A program made the translations under genes and the position numbers. Of a DNA stretch of 64,000 bases, positions 17,812-27,600 are shown one piece after another (within the stretch, counting starts at the first letter, position 1; the number at the start of each line of letters is the position of its first letter). Origin of the DNA: Bradyrhizobium erythrophlei (GTDB lineage: Bacteria > Pseudomonadota > Alphaproteobacteria > Rhizobiales > Xanthobacteraceae). Location of the stretch: NCBI RefSeq assembly GCF_900129425.1, contig NZ_LT670817.1:2604001-2668000 (forward strand). The letters are read 5' to 3'. The notes below the pieces were generated by a model. It was not told the origin of the DNA, made no database searches, and worked only from the letters and a program-made list of their open reading frames with translations.

Positions 17812-18539
17812 TGCCGCTGCTCGAAATCCGCGATCTGATTGTCCTTTACGGCGAGATCGAAGCCTTGCGCGGCGTCTCGCTTACCGTCGAGGAAGGGCAG
17901 GTGGTCACGCTGCTCGGCGCCAACGGCGCCGGCAAATCGACCACGCTGCGGGCGATCTCGGGACTGGCCAGGCCGGCAGCGGGCGAAATCGTGTTCGACG
18001 GCAAGTCGATCGCGGGACTGGGGCCTGAAGCTATCGTCCGGCTCGGCATCTCGCACGTGCCCGAAGGCCGGCGGATTTTTCCGGGCCTGACGGTGAAGGA
18101 AAACATCATGCTCGGCGCGTCGAACCGCCGCGTCGCGAAATCCGAACTGTCGCGCGAAGCCGACGCCATGTTCGATCTGTTTCCGGACATCAGGCAGTTC
18201 TCGAATTCGCTCGGCTGGACCTTGTCGGGTGGACAGTTGCAGATGGTCGCGGTGGCGCGCGGATTGATGGCCAAGCCGCGGCTGTTGCTGCTGGACGAGC
18301 CTTCGCTGGGGCTCGCGCCCGTCATCGTGCAGGCGGTATTCCGGATTATCTCGCAGATCAGGCAGAACACCACGGTGCTGCTGGTCGAGCAAAACGCCCG
18401 GATGGGACTTTCGGTCGCCGACCACGGCTACGTGCTGGAAACCGGCCGCATCGTGCTCGGCGGCAAGCCCGATGAATTGTGGGGCAACGAAGCCATCGCA
18501 GCCGCCTATCTCGGCGGTCATGCCAAAGTAACTGCTTAA
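17811..18539 (+). CDS. ABC transporter ATP-binding protein, LivF type
   Basis: A 242-residue second ATPase of the importer, LivF type: Walker A GANGAGKST, the HVPEGRRIFPGLTVKENI stretch characteristic of LivF, signature LSGGQLQMVAVARGL, Walker B LLLLDEPSLGL and the VEQN switch. With the LivG half of the fusion it should make the ATPase heterodimer. Its start shares one base with the stop of the fusion gene. It is followed by the dehydrogenase gene after a 15-base gap. Confidence 0.93.
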   Translation: MPLLEIRDLIVLYGEIEALRGVSLTVEEGQVVTLLGANGAGKSTTLRAISGLARPAAGEIVFDGKSIAGLGPEAIVRLGISHVPEGRRIFPGLTVKENIMLGASNRRVAKSELSREADAMFDLFPDIRQFSNSLGWTLSGGQLQMVAVARGLMAKPRLLLLDEPSLGLAPVIVQAVFRIISQIRQNTTVLLVEQNARMGLSVADHGYVLETGRIVLGGKPDELWGNEAIAAAYLGGHAKVTA

Positions 18540-18554
18540 AGCGAGCGGCTGGAT

Positions 18555-19640
18555 ATGGTCACGATAAAAGTCCAAAACCTCATCGACTTCGTTGCGGAAG
18601 TTTTTGCCCATTCGGACTCTTCGCCGGAAGAAGCCAGGCGCATCGCCACCTACCTGACGACGGCCAATCTCACCGGGCACGACAGCCACGGCGTGATCCG
18701 GGTGCCGGTTTACATCAGGTGGAAGAAGATGGGCTCCGTCGTTCCCGATCAGACCGTCGACCTCGTGGTCGATACGCCGTCGCTGGCGGTGGTCGATGGC
18801 AAGTTCGGTTACGGGCAGACGGTCACCCCGCAGGCGGTCAGGATCGGCATCGACAAATGCAAGGCGTCGGGCCTTGCCGCGGTGGCGCTCCGCAATGCCG
18901 GTCACATCGGCCGCGTCGGCGACTGGGCCGAGATGGCAGCCGCCGAGGGACTGGTCTCGGTGCACTTCGTCAACGCCGCGGGCTCGCTGCTGGTCGCCCC
19001 CTATGGCGGCGTGCAAAAGCGGCTGTCGACCGCGCCTTATTGCGTCGGCATTCCGCGGCTGGGCCAGGATCCGATCGTGCTCGATTTCGCCACCTCGATC
19101 GTCGCTGAAGGCAAGGTGCTGGTCGCAAGCCGCGGCGGCAAGAAATTGCCTGAGGGCGCGCTGATCGATGCCGACGGCACGTTGAGTGAGGACCCGTCGG
19201 TGCTGTACGGGCCGTACAGTGCGGAGGGGCCGCGCGACCACACCAAGGGGTCAGGCGCGATCCGCGCCTTCGGCGACCACAAGGGCTCGGGTCTGGCGTT
19301 GATCTGCGAATTGCTCGGCGGCGCGTTGACCGGGACCGGTGCCACCGCGCCGGACCGGCGTTTCGCCAACGGCATGCTGGCGATCTACATCGACCCCAAA
19401 GTGGTCGACACCAGCCAGTTCTTCGACGGCGAAATCTCGCGTTACGTCGACTTCATCAGGGCGACCAGGCCCGTAGCCGGCGTCGATGCCGTGCTGATCC
19501 CCGGTGATCCCGAACGCAAAATGCGCGCCGATCGTACCAAAAACGGCGTGCCCTTGCCGGACGACACCTGGGCGGCGATAGTGAATACCGCCCGCGAAGT
19601 CGGCGTCAGCGAGGTGAGCATCCAACGGGCTGTGAGTTAA
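18555..19640 (+). CDS. Ldh-family (malate/L-lactate-type) NAD(P)-dependent oxidoreductase
   Basis: A 361-residue member of the Ldh/malate dehydrogenase-2 family (non-Rossmann NADP fold). The family's active-site HDSHG motif occurs at about residues 41-45, followed by ALRNAGHIGRVGDWAE and GDHKGSGLALICELLGGAL. These enzymes reduce 2-oxo acids or imines (malate, lactate, ureidoglycolate, 3-keto-gulonate), so the substrate cannot be named from sequence. It sits 15 bases after livF and 30 bases before an HpaI-type aldolase gene, suggesting one operon for uptake and breakdown of a hydroxy or oxo acid. Confidence 0.85.
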   Translation: MVTIKVQNLIDFVAEVFAHSDSSPEEARRIATYLTTANLTGHDSHGVIRVPVYIRWKKMGSVVPDQTVDLVVDTPSLAVVDGKFGYGQTVTPQAVRIGIDKCKASGLAAVALRNAGHIGRVGDWAEMAAAEGLVSVHFVNAAGSLLVAPYGGVQKRLSTAPYCVGIPRLGQDPIVLDFATSIVAEGKVLVASRGGKKLPEGALIDADGTLSEDPSVLYGPYSAEGPRDHTKGSGAIRAFGDHKGSGLALICELLGGALTGTGATAPDRRFANGMLAIYIDPKVVDTSQFFDGEISRYVDFIRATRPVAGVDAVLIPGDPERKMRADRTKNGVPLPDDTWAAIVNTAREVGVSEVSIQRAVS

Positions 19641-19670
19641 CAGCGACAACAAAAAAGGGAAACGCGACCA

Positions 19671-20447
19671 ATGGCAAATAACGTCAAAAAAGTCTGGGCT
19701 TCGGGCAAGGCGGTGGTGAACGCCTGGCTTGCGATTCCATCGGGTTTTTCCGCCGAAGTGATCGCCCAATGCGGCTTCGACAGCGTCACCGTCGACATGC
19801 AGCACGGCGTGCAGGATTACCAGTCGATGGTGCAATGTTTTCAGGCGATGAATGGACATCCGGTGACGCCGATGGTCCGGGTGCCGTGGAACGAGCCGGG
19901 CATCATCGGCAAGGTGCTCGACGGCGGCGCCTATGGCGTGATCTGCCCCATGATCAACACCAAACAGGAAGCCGAGAACCTCGTTCAGTACGCCAAATAT
20001 CCGCCGCGCGGCACGCGCTCGAACGGCCCGATTCGTTCCGGCATGTACGGTTCGGCCGGCACCTATCAGCAGACGGCGAACGACGAGATCGTGCTACTGC
20101 CGATGATGGAGACCAGGACCGCCATCGAAAACATGGAATCGATTCTCGATGTCGAGGGCATCAACGGCGTCTATGTCGGTCCCTCCGATCTCGGCTTCTC
20201 CTATGGGCTGGTGCCGAAGCTCGACCGCGATGAGCCGGAAATCCTCAAGATCTACGAGAAGATCGTCAAGGAGTGCGGCAAGCGCGGCCTCTATCCCGGC
20301 ATCCACTGCTCAGGCGCTGACGGCGCGGTGCGCGCGATCAACATGGGCTTCAAGCTGGTGACGCTGTCGAACGAAAGCGGAATGATGATGACCTACGCCA
20401 AGATGCAGGTCGCGCAGACCCGCAAGGATTCCGCCGGCAAGGCGTGA
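19671..20447 (+). CDS. HpcH/HpaI-family aldolase
   Basis: A 258-residue class II pyruvate aldolase of the HpcH/HpaI family. Family marks are VTVDMQHGVQDY, the metal-ligand region PMMETRTAIENM, and GVYVGPSDLGFSYG near the middle. It could perform the last step of homoprotocatechuate breakdown, splitting 4-hydroxy-2-oxoheptane-1,7-dioate into pyruvate and succinic semialdehyde, since no other HpaI candidate is in the window. The alternative is a sugar-acid aldolase (2-keto-3-deoxy type) paired with the UxaA-type dehydratase next door. Preceded by AAGGGAAACGCG. Confidence 0.87.
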   Translation: MANNVKKVWASGKAVVNAWLAIPSGFSAEVIAQCGFDSVTVDMQHGVQDYQSMVQCFQAMNGHPVTPMVRVPWNEPGIIGKVLDGGAYGVICPMINTKQEAENLVQYAKYPPRGTRSNGPIRSGMYGSAGTYQQTANDEIVLLPMMETRTAIENMESILDVEGINGVYVGPSDLGFSYGLVPKLDRDEPEILKIYEKIVKECGKRGLYPGIHCSGADGAVRAINMGFKLVTLSNESGMMMTYAKMQVAQTRKDSAGKA

Positions 20448-20454
20448 TAAGATG

Positions 20455-20514
20455 CGAATGGCGAATAGGGAGTAGCGAGTAGGGGGCCCTATTCGCTACT
20501 CGCCATTCGCCCGC
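20455..20514. repeat. Bulged hairpin between aldolase and dehydratase genes
   Basis: GCGAATGGCGA at the left is answered by TCGCCATTCGC at the right; inside, GTAGCGAGTAGGG pairs with CCCTATTCGCTAC, leaving a 7-base bulge (ATAGGGA). The arms are built from repeated GAATAGG/GAGTAGC units. It fills the 86-base gap, just before the AAGGAG site of the next gene. Confidence 0.65.
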
Positions 20515-20533
20515 TTCAGCAAGGAGACCTCCC

Positions 20534-22057
20534 ATGCCCCCAGCCCCCGTCATCCGCCTGCATCCCGATGATGGCGTGCTGATCGCGCGATCGAGCCTGC
20601 CGCCGGGGATGGTGGTGGCCGACGGCGTGACCACGATCGAGCGCATTCCGGCCGGCCACAAGGTCGCGATCAGGCCGATCGCGCTCGGCGAGCCGATCCG
20701 CCGCTACGGCCAGATCATCGGCTTTGCGACCGCGCCAATCGCGCCGGGCCAGCACGTCCATACCCAGAATTGCGGCATGGGCGATTTCGCCAAGGATTAC
20801 GCGTTTGGCGTCGACGTCACGCCGACGCCGAATTTCGATCTGCCGGCGACCTTCGACGGCATCCGCCGTCCCGATGGGCGTGTGGCGACCCGCAACTACA
20901 TCGGCATCCTCACCTCGGTGAACTGCAGCGCGCATGTCGCCGGCATGGTGGCGGATATCTTCAAGAAGAATCCGTTCACCGGCGATAATCCGCTGGCGGA
21001 CTTTCCCAACGTCGATGGCGTGGTCGCGCTGACCCACAAGACCGGCTGCGGCATGACGCAGGACGAGCCGCTGACGATCCTGCGCCGCACGCTCGGCGGC
21101 TACGCGCGGCACGCCAATTTTTCCGCCGTCGTGGTGCTGGGCCTCGGCTGCGAGGTCAACCAGATCGGCGGGCTGATGAAGGAGCAGAAGCTCGCCGGGC
21201 GCTTGCGCGAACTCGAAATTCAGGAGATCGGCGGCACCCGCAAGACCGTGGAAGCCGGCGTCGCCTTCGTGCGTGAAGCACTGACCGATGCCAACAATGT
21301 CAGGCGCGAACCGGTATCGGCCAGCGAGTTGACGGTGGCGCTGCAATGCGGCGGCTCCGATGGTTATTCCGGCGTCTCCGCCAATCCGGCGCTCGGCGCC
21401 GCCAGCGATCTGTTGGTGCGGCACGGCGGCACCGTGATCCTGTCGGAAACGCCAGAGACCTATGGCGCCGAGCACCTGCTGACGCGCCGCGCGGTCAGCC
21501 GTGAGGTCGGCGAAAAGCTGGTGGCCCTGATGCGCTGGTGGGAGGAATACACTGCGCGCGAGGGTGCGGAGATGAACGCCAATCCGAGCCCCGGCAACAA
21601 GGCCGGCGGGCTCACCACGATCCTGGAAAAATCGCTCGGCGCGATGGCCAAGGCCGGCAGCACCAATCTGGTCGACGTCGTCAATTACGCCGAAGCGGTG
21701 ACAAAGAAGGGTTTCGTGTTCATGGACACGCCCGGCTACGACCCGGTGGCGGCGACCGGGCAGGTCGCCGGCGGCGCCAATCTGGTCTGCTTCACCACCG
21801 GGCGCGGCAGCGTGTTCGGCTGCAAGCCCGCGCCCTCGATCAAGCTTGCCACCAACTCGGCGATGTACCGGCGCATGGAAGACGACATGGACGTCAATTG
21901 CGGCACCATCCTCGACGGCGAGGAAACCGTGCAGCAATGCGGCCAGCGCATTTTTGATCTCATGCTGAAGACGGCTTCCGGCCAGCCAACCAAGAGCGAG
22001 AGTTTCGATTTCGGCGGGGCCGAATTCGCGCCCTGGGTGCTTGGGGCTACGATGTAA
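20534..22057 (+). CDS. UxaA-family dehydratase (altronate/galactarate type)
   Basis: A 507-residue protein of the UxaA/GarD family of iron-dependent sugar-acid dehydratases. The N-terminal SAF-like part (VLIARSSLPPGM) and the C-terminal catalytic part are fused as in full-length altronate dehydratase. The C-terminal part carries NYIGILTSVNCSAHVA, THKTGCGMTQ, LQCGGSDGYSGVSANPALG and CFTTGRGSVFGCKP. The conserved cysteines probably bind iron. It has a good AAGGAG site. The product family fits a 2-keto-3-deoxy-sugar acid that the aldolase upstream could cleave, so this trio may serve a sugar acid and not the aromatic pathway. Confidence 0.87.
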   Translation: MPPAPVIRLHPDDGVLIARSSLPPGMVVADGVTTIERIPAGHKVAIRPIALGEPIRRYGQIIGFATAPIAPGQHVHTQNCGMGDFAKDYAFGVDVTPTPNFDLPATFDGIRRPDGRVATRNYIGILTSVNCSAHVAGMVADIFKKNPFTGDNPLADFPNVDGVVALTHKTGCGMTQDEPLTILRRTLGGYARHANFSAVVVLGLGCEVNQIGGLMKEQKLAGRLRELEIQEIGGTRKTVEAGVAFVREALTDANNVRREPVSASELTVALQCGGSDGYSGVSANPALGAASDLLVRHGGTVILSETPETYGAEHLLTRRAVSREVGEKLVALMRWWEEYTAREGAEMNANPSPGNKAGGLTTILEKSLGAMAKAGSTNLVDVVNYAEAVTKKGFVFMDTPGYDPVAATGQVAGGANLVCFTTGRGSVFGCKPAPSIKLATNSAMYRRMEDDMDVNCGTILDGEETVQQCGQRIFDLMLKTASGQPTKSESFDFGGAEFAPWVLGATM

Positions 22058-22068
22058 GCCCCTTCGTC

Positions 22069-22089
22069 GTCCCGGCGGAACGCCGGGAC
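22069..22089 (+). terminator. Hairpin after the UxaA-family gene
   Basis: GTCCCGGCG and CGCCGGGAC form a perfect 9-base-pair stem with a GAA loop, 11 bases after the stop. It begins a truncated copy of a dispersed repeat (to about 22112, including GTGATTTATCGATAAGG) and lacks a T tract, so termination would be weak or Rho-aided. Confidence 0.5.
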
Positions 22090-22138
22090 CCATACCGCGT
22101 GATTTATCGATAAGGCACGGCAGCAGACGCCTTCCGCT

Positions 22139-22300
22139 TCAACCCGTCCTACGGGCCTGACGACATTCCTGAAAACCCCTTCGTTTTTGGCCAGAGGTCA
22201 GGCGACTCGCCGCAGGGCAAAGGTCTTGCCATCGTTGGATGTGACGTAGCCAAGCCGCGCCAGTGACGACAGCACCATTGGTAACCGACCCGGCTGCTCG
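22139..22300 (-). pseudogene. Possible remnant of an IclR-family regulator gene
   Basis: Between the repeat and the P450 gene, the minus strand reads MVLSSLARLGYVTSNDGKTF and then ALRRVA before a stop. This resembles the end of the helix-turn-helix and the wing of IclR/PcaR-type regulators (leucine-rich helix, LGYV, then a GxxF wing). There is no intact start or effector domain. The 325-base gap 22058-22382 holds nothing else coding that I can support. The match is short, so this is tentative. Confidence 0.35.
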
Positions 22301-22382
22301 GCAGCGTGGGCTGTCATTCTTGACTTCGTTGTGTTTTTCGGCCTGTTGGTTCAGGCACCGAAATTGGGTTGAGGGAAACTCC

Positions 22383-23615
22383 ATGAACGAGCATGTGCAG
22401 ACTGCAGCGAGCGGACCGCTTTTCAACCATCTTTCGGCGGATTTCATCCACGATCCATATCCCCATTACGCAAGGTTGCGCGCGACCGATCCGGTGCATC
22501 TGACGCCGTTCGGCACCTACGTGGTCAGTCGGCACGCGGAAGTAAGCCTTGTGCTGCGGGACAAGCGCTTCGGCAAGGATTTCGTCGAGCGCAGCAAACG
22601 CCGTTACGGCTCTCAGATCATGGATGAATCGCTCTTCCATAACATGGCTCAAACGATACTGCAGACGGATCCTCCCCAACATACGCGCTTGAGGAATCTC
22701 GTCGTCAAAGCCTTCACCGCGCGCCGGGTCGAGGACATGCGTCCGCGTATTCAACAGGTGGTCGACCAGGCGCTGGATGCGATCGTCGATCGCGGACGCA
22801 TGGACTTGGTCGCTGATTTTGCCTATCGGCTGCCGGTCACGATCATCTGCGACATGCTCGGCATCCCCCAGGAGCATCGCGAGGTCTTCCATACAAGCTC
22901 AGGCGATAGCGTGCGTATCCTCGAATCGGTGCCGCTAACCCCGGAAGAGACCAAGCAGGGGAACGCCCGCGTTCAGATGGCGCAAATGTACTTCCAGCAA
23001 TTGTTCGACTTGCGCCGTCGCAATCCAGGTGACGATCTGACCACTCAGCTTGTGCAGGCCGAAGAAGACGGGAACAAGCTCACCAACGAGGAACTGACCG
23101 CCAATATCATGTTGCTGTTCATCGCGGGTCATGAGACGACGATCAATCTGATTGGCAATAGCCTGTTGGCGCTGCACCGCAATCCAGACCAATTGTCCCT
23201 GCTCAAGGCCAACCCCTCGTTGATCGCCAATGCGATCGACGAGTTTCTCCGGTTCGAACCGTCGGTGCAGTTCACTGGTCGGGTTGCGCTCGAAGACATC
23301 GACGATCTCGGCGGCAAAAAGATTCCCAAAGGAGAGAGCGTGTTGTGTCTTTTGGGGTCGGCCAATCGTGACCCCGCAGTTTACCCCGATCGTCCCGACT
23401 GCCTCGATATCACCCGCAAGAACATTAAACCGCTGTCCTTCGGCGGGGGCATTCATTTCTGCCTGGGTGCCCAATTGGCGCGCATCGAGGTGGAAATCGC
23501 CATCAACACGTTGTTGCGGCGGTTGCCCGGGCTGCGGATCGACGATGTCGAGAACCCGGAATGGCGGCCGAACCTGGTCCTGCGCGGTCCCAAGCGGTTG
23601 CCTGCGAGCTGGTAA
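22383..23615 (+). CDS. Cytochrome P450
   Basis: A 410-residue soluble bacterial P450. I-helix oxygen-activation motif AGHETT at 248-253, ExxR at Glu287-Arg290, and the haem loop FGGGIHFCLGAQ with axial Cys360. The frame is open 120 bases further upstream, but the ATG at 22383 follows GAGGGAAACTCC and gives the normal family length. No ferredoxin or reductase gene is adjacent, so electron partners come from elsewhere; the substrate is unknown. It stands alone between two repeat-rich gaps. Confidence 0.93.
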   Translation: MNEHVQTAASGPLFNHLSADFIHDPYPHYARLRATDPVHLTPFGTYVVSRHAEVSLVLRDKRFGKDFVERSKRRYGSQIMDESLFHNMAQTILQTDPPQHTRLRNLVVKAFTARRVEDMRPRIQQVVDQALDAIVDRGRMDLVADFAYRLPVTIICDMLGIPQEHREVFHTSSGDSVRILESVPLTPEETKQGNARVQMAQMYFQQLFDLRRRNPGDDLTTQLVQAEEDGNKLTNEELTANIMLLFIAGHETTINLIGNSLLALHRNPDQLSLLKANPSLIANAIDEFLRFEPSVQFTGRVALEDIDDLGGKKIPKGESVLCLLGSANRDPAVYPDRPDCLDITRKNIKPLSFGGGIHFCLGAQLARIEVEIAINTLLRRLPGLRIDDVENPEWRPNLVLRGPKRLPASW

Positions 23616-23817
23616 AGGCTCGCGGACCAAAGCATTTCTTGAAGCTCAATTCGGCGTCAGTTTCAGCGATCTCGCAAAATAAAGAGTTGCTGCGCGATGA
23701 TGAACGGATGCCGGTGATTTACCCACCGCGTCAATTTTTTCTCTTCCTTCGAACCGGCGGACGACCCTCGCGCAAAAACACGCGCCCGACGGGCTAGATT
23801 TGGTGTAGTCGGGGGCT

Positions 23818-24287
23818 GTCCAGCCCCTATTGCGAAAATATTCGGATTTTCCGAATGCGTAAATCAGTCTATCTCTCTCGCCGTCCTGTCCCACTCAGAG
23901 GGGCGGCTCGCGACGTCACGGACGCGGGGCGGGATGTGGTGGACGCGGCGGCGCGCTTGACGGGCGTTGCTTGCAGCGGACGGCGAAGACGTGTGGTCCT
24001 GACACCCCGACGCTGGTGTCAAGTTGGCGGATTAATCCGCGTAACGACGGTGGCAAGAAAGCCGATCACCGGGGAGAGCACGGTATAAGCCGTAAACCAT
24101 TGCGTGCGGGAATGTCGGGTGTTTTCCGATGGCTCGCTGTGAATACTCGTGTGCATACTTGCTACCCATAGCGCACACGAGGCTGCGGGTGCATCGGGCA
24201 TCCGGCATTCCCCACGCCCTCTGTTTGGAGAGGGCGAAACGAGCAGGCCAAACCTCGCGCAAAACATGCGGCGAGATCGCGAAGCTG
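23818..24287. repeat. Long dispersed repeat, copy A1
   Basis: About 470 non-coding bases homologous to 60210-60674. Both share GTCCAGCCCC at the start, AGAGGGGCG, GTGTGGTCCTGAC, AAGCCGATCACCGGGGAGAG and TAAGCCGTAAACCATTGCG, and CATGCGGCGAGA at the end. A stem near 24101-24114 pairs with 24208-24219. It resembles a sequence repeated widely in Bradyrhizobium genomes, where its chance open frames are sometimes annotated as proteins. In the 1-kb gene-free stretch 23616-24616, bases before this repeat show no recognisable feature. Confidence 0.8.
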
Positions 24288-24343
24288 TGTTTATGGGTCC
24301 CGGCGAACGGGGCGAGGGAGCACTGGCCGCGGACGCTGGTTGC

Positions 24344-24431
24344 TGTCATTGCCGGGCTTGACCCGGCAATCCATCCACTTCGCGAGATTCTTTTCAAGAG
24401 ATGGATACGCGGGTCAAGCCCGCGTATGACC
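24344..24431. repeat. Intergenic palindromic repeat, copy 8
   Basis: TGTCATTGCCGGGCTTGACC / GGTCAAGCCCGCGTATGACC arms around a second hairpin ATCCATC...GATGGAT. It directly follows the long repeat A1 and precedes the transglutaminase operon. Confidence 0.75.
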
Positions 24432-24616
24432 ACCGAATATGTTGAGCGCACATTCGCGCGACCCGTTCGCTCGCAGGGAACAGCCCGGCCATGACGAACA
24501 TGGACCGAAAGCCGCTCGAAGCCGCCCCTCCCATGGGCATCCGCTGCCCGTTGTTAGTGCTTGATGTCGGCCGGAACCGGTGTTCTGCTTAAAAAAGCTG
24601 CTGGAGTTCTCGATCC

Positions 24617-27600
24617 GTGTCGATCTTCGTCGCACTACATCACGTCACGCACTACAAATACGATCGTCCGATCGACCTCGGCCCGCAAACCGTTCGGCTG
24701 CGGCCGGCGCCGCATACGCGCACGCCGATCCTGAGCTATTCGCTCAAGGTGTTGCCGGCCAATCATTTCGTGAACTGGCAGCAGGATCCGCAGGGCAACT
24801 GGCTGGCGCGCTTTGTCTTCCCGGATAAGGCGACCGAGTTGAAGATCGAGGTCGATTTCACGGCGCAGATGACGGTGATCAATCCGTTCGATTTCTTCGT
24901 CGAGCCTTACGCCGACAGTTTTCCGTTCGCGTACACCGCCGATCTCAGGACCGAACTCGCGCCTTATCTGGCGACCATCGAGCCCGGGCCGCTGCTGTCA
25001 GCCTATCTCGCAAGCATTCCGCGGGAGGCGCCGAGCACCGTCAGTTTTCTGGTCGATCTCAACGCGCAACTGCAGAAGAAGATTCGCTACATCATCCGCA
25101 TGGAGCCGGGCATCCAGACCCCGGAGCAGACGCTTGAATCGGGCGCAGGCTCGTGCCGTGACTCCGCATGGCTGTTGATTCAGATCCTGCGCCATCTCGG
25201 CCTCGCCTCGCGTTTCGTCTCCGGCTACCTCATTCAATTGCGTCCCGATATCGATCCGGTCGAAGGGCCCCGCGAGGTCGAGAACGATTTTACCGATTTG
25301 CACGCCTGGGCCGAGGTCTATCTTCCCGGTGCGGGGTGGATCGGGTTTGACGTCACCTCGGGCATGCTGACCGGCGAGGGGCATATCCCCGTCGCCGCCA
25401 CGCCGCATTACCGCACGGCGGCGCCGATCAGCGGCGCGGTCGGGTTCGCCAATGTCGAATTCGGCTTCGAGATGAGCGTGAAGCGGATCCGTGAGGCGCC
25501 GAGGATTACAAAACCGTTCTCCGACGATTCCTGGGCGCGTCTCGACAGGCTCGGCGAACAGGTCGATGCGGATCTTAGGGCAGGCGACGTCCGCCTGACG
25601 ATGGGCGGCGAGCCGACCTTCGTTTCGACAGACGACCTGGAATCGCCGGAATGGAATATCAGCGCGGTCGGACCGACCAAGCGCGGGCTCGCCGACGATC
25701 TCATTCGCAAGCTGCGGACGCGCTTCGCGCCGGGCGGCCTGCTGCATTTCGGACAGGGCAAATGGTATCCCGGCGAAAGCCTGCCGCGGTGGGCGTTCGG
25801 CCTCTATTGGCGCAAGGACGGCGTCCCGATCTGGAAAAATTCCGATTTGATCGCGAAGATCGAGGGGCCGCACAAGGCCGGCATTGAAGCGGCGGAGCGT
25901 TTCGCGGAAGGCACGGCGAAAAAACTCGGCGTCGATTCCGAGTTCATCATGCCGGCGTTCGAAGATCCCGGTCACTGGCTGCAGAAGGAAGCCGGCCTGC
26001 CGCCGAACGTCGATCCGAGCGATTCCAGATTGGCCGATCCGGAAGAGCGCTCACGGATGGCGCGCGTATTCGATCAGGGGCTCAACATCCCCAAGGGATT
26101 CGTGCTGCCGATCCAGCGCTGGAATGCGGACGCAAGCAAATCTGCCTCGCGCTGGAAGAGCGAGCGCTGGAAACTGCGGCGCGGCAATTTGTTTCTGACG
26201 CCGGGCGATTCCCCGCTCGGCTTGCGGCTGCCGATCGCGTCATTGCCGCATATTCCGGCGGAGGAATTCCCCTACATCGTCGAGCAGGATCCGCTGGAGC
26301 CGCGCGACCCGCTTCCGGTTTACGACGCTGCGACGCCAGCCGAAACCGCGCCGCAACAGCAGGTGCAGGAGCAGCAGCTCAAGGGCGGTGGCGTGCGCAC
26401 CGCGATGTCGATCGAGATCCGCGACGGCGTTCTCTGCGCCTTCATGCCGCCGGTGGAGAAGCTCGAAGATTATCTGGAACTGGTGACGGCGGTGGAGGCG
26501 ACCGCCGAAGAAATGCAGATGCAGGTGCACATCGAGGGCTATCCGCCGCCATTCGACCCGCGTGTCGAGGTCATCAAGGTAACCCCCGATCCCGGCGTGA
26601 TCGAGATCAACATCCAGCCCGCGCAAAACTGGCGCGAAGCCGTCGACATCACCTTCGGTCTTTACGAAGATGCCGCGCAAGTGCGGCTTGGCGCCAACCG
26701 CTTCCTGATCGACGGCCGGCACACCGGCACCGGCGGCGGCAATCACGTGGTGGTCGGCGGCAGCACGCCGGCGGACTCGCCGTTCCTGCGCCGTCCGGAT
26801 CTCCTGAAAAGCCTCGTGCTGTACTGGCAGCGGCATCCGTCGCTGTCCTATCTGTTCTCGGGCATGTTCATCGGCCCGACCAGCCAGGCGCCGCGCATCG
26901 ACGAGGCCCGGCACGACGGCCTGTATGAACTGGAAATCGCGCTGGCCCATGTGCCGCCGGCGGAAATCAAGGCCCCGCTGTGGCTGGTCGATCGCCTGTT
27001 CCGGCACATTCTGGTGGACATCACCGGCAATACCCACCGCGCCGAAATCTGCATCGACAAACTCTATTCCCCCGACAGCGCCACCGGCCGGCTCGGGCTG
27101 GTCGAATTCCGCGCATTGGAAATGCCGCCCGACCCGCGCATGTCGCTGGCGCAGCAATTGCTGATCCGGGCGCTGATCGCCAAGCTGTGGCGCGAGCCGC
27201 AACAGGGCAAGTTCGTGCGGTGGGGCACGACGCTGCATGATCGCTTCATGCTGCCGCATTTCCTCTGGGAGGATTTCCTGGGCGTGCTCTCCGAACTGAA
27301 GCAGTCCGGATATGATTTTTCGGCGGATTGGTACGCCGCGCAGCTCGAATTCCGATTTCCAGTGTTCGGCCGCGTCCACCATGGTGGCGTCGCCCTGGAG
27401 CTGCGACAGGCGCTCGAGCCCTGGCACGTACTGGGCGAAGAGAGCTCCGCCGGAGGCACCGTGCGCTATGTCGATTCATCGGTGGAGCGGTTGCAGGTCA
27501 AGGCCAATGGCTTTGTCGAAGGCCGCCATGTTGTCACCTGCAATGGCCGGCGGATGCCGATGACGGAAACCGGCCGCTCGGGCGAGGCTGTCGCGGCGGT

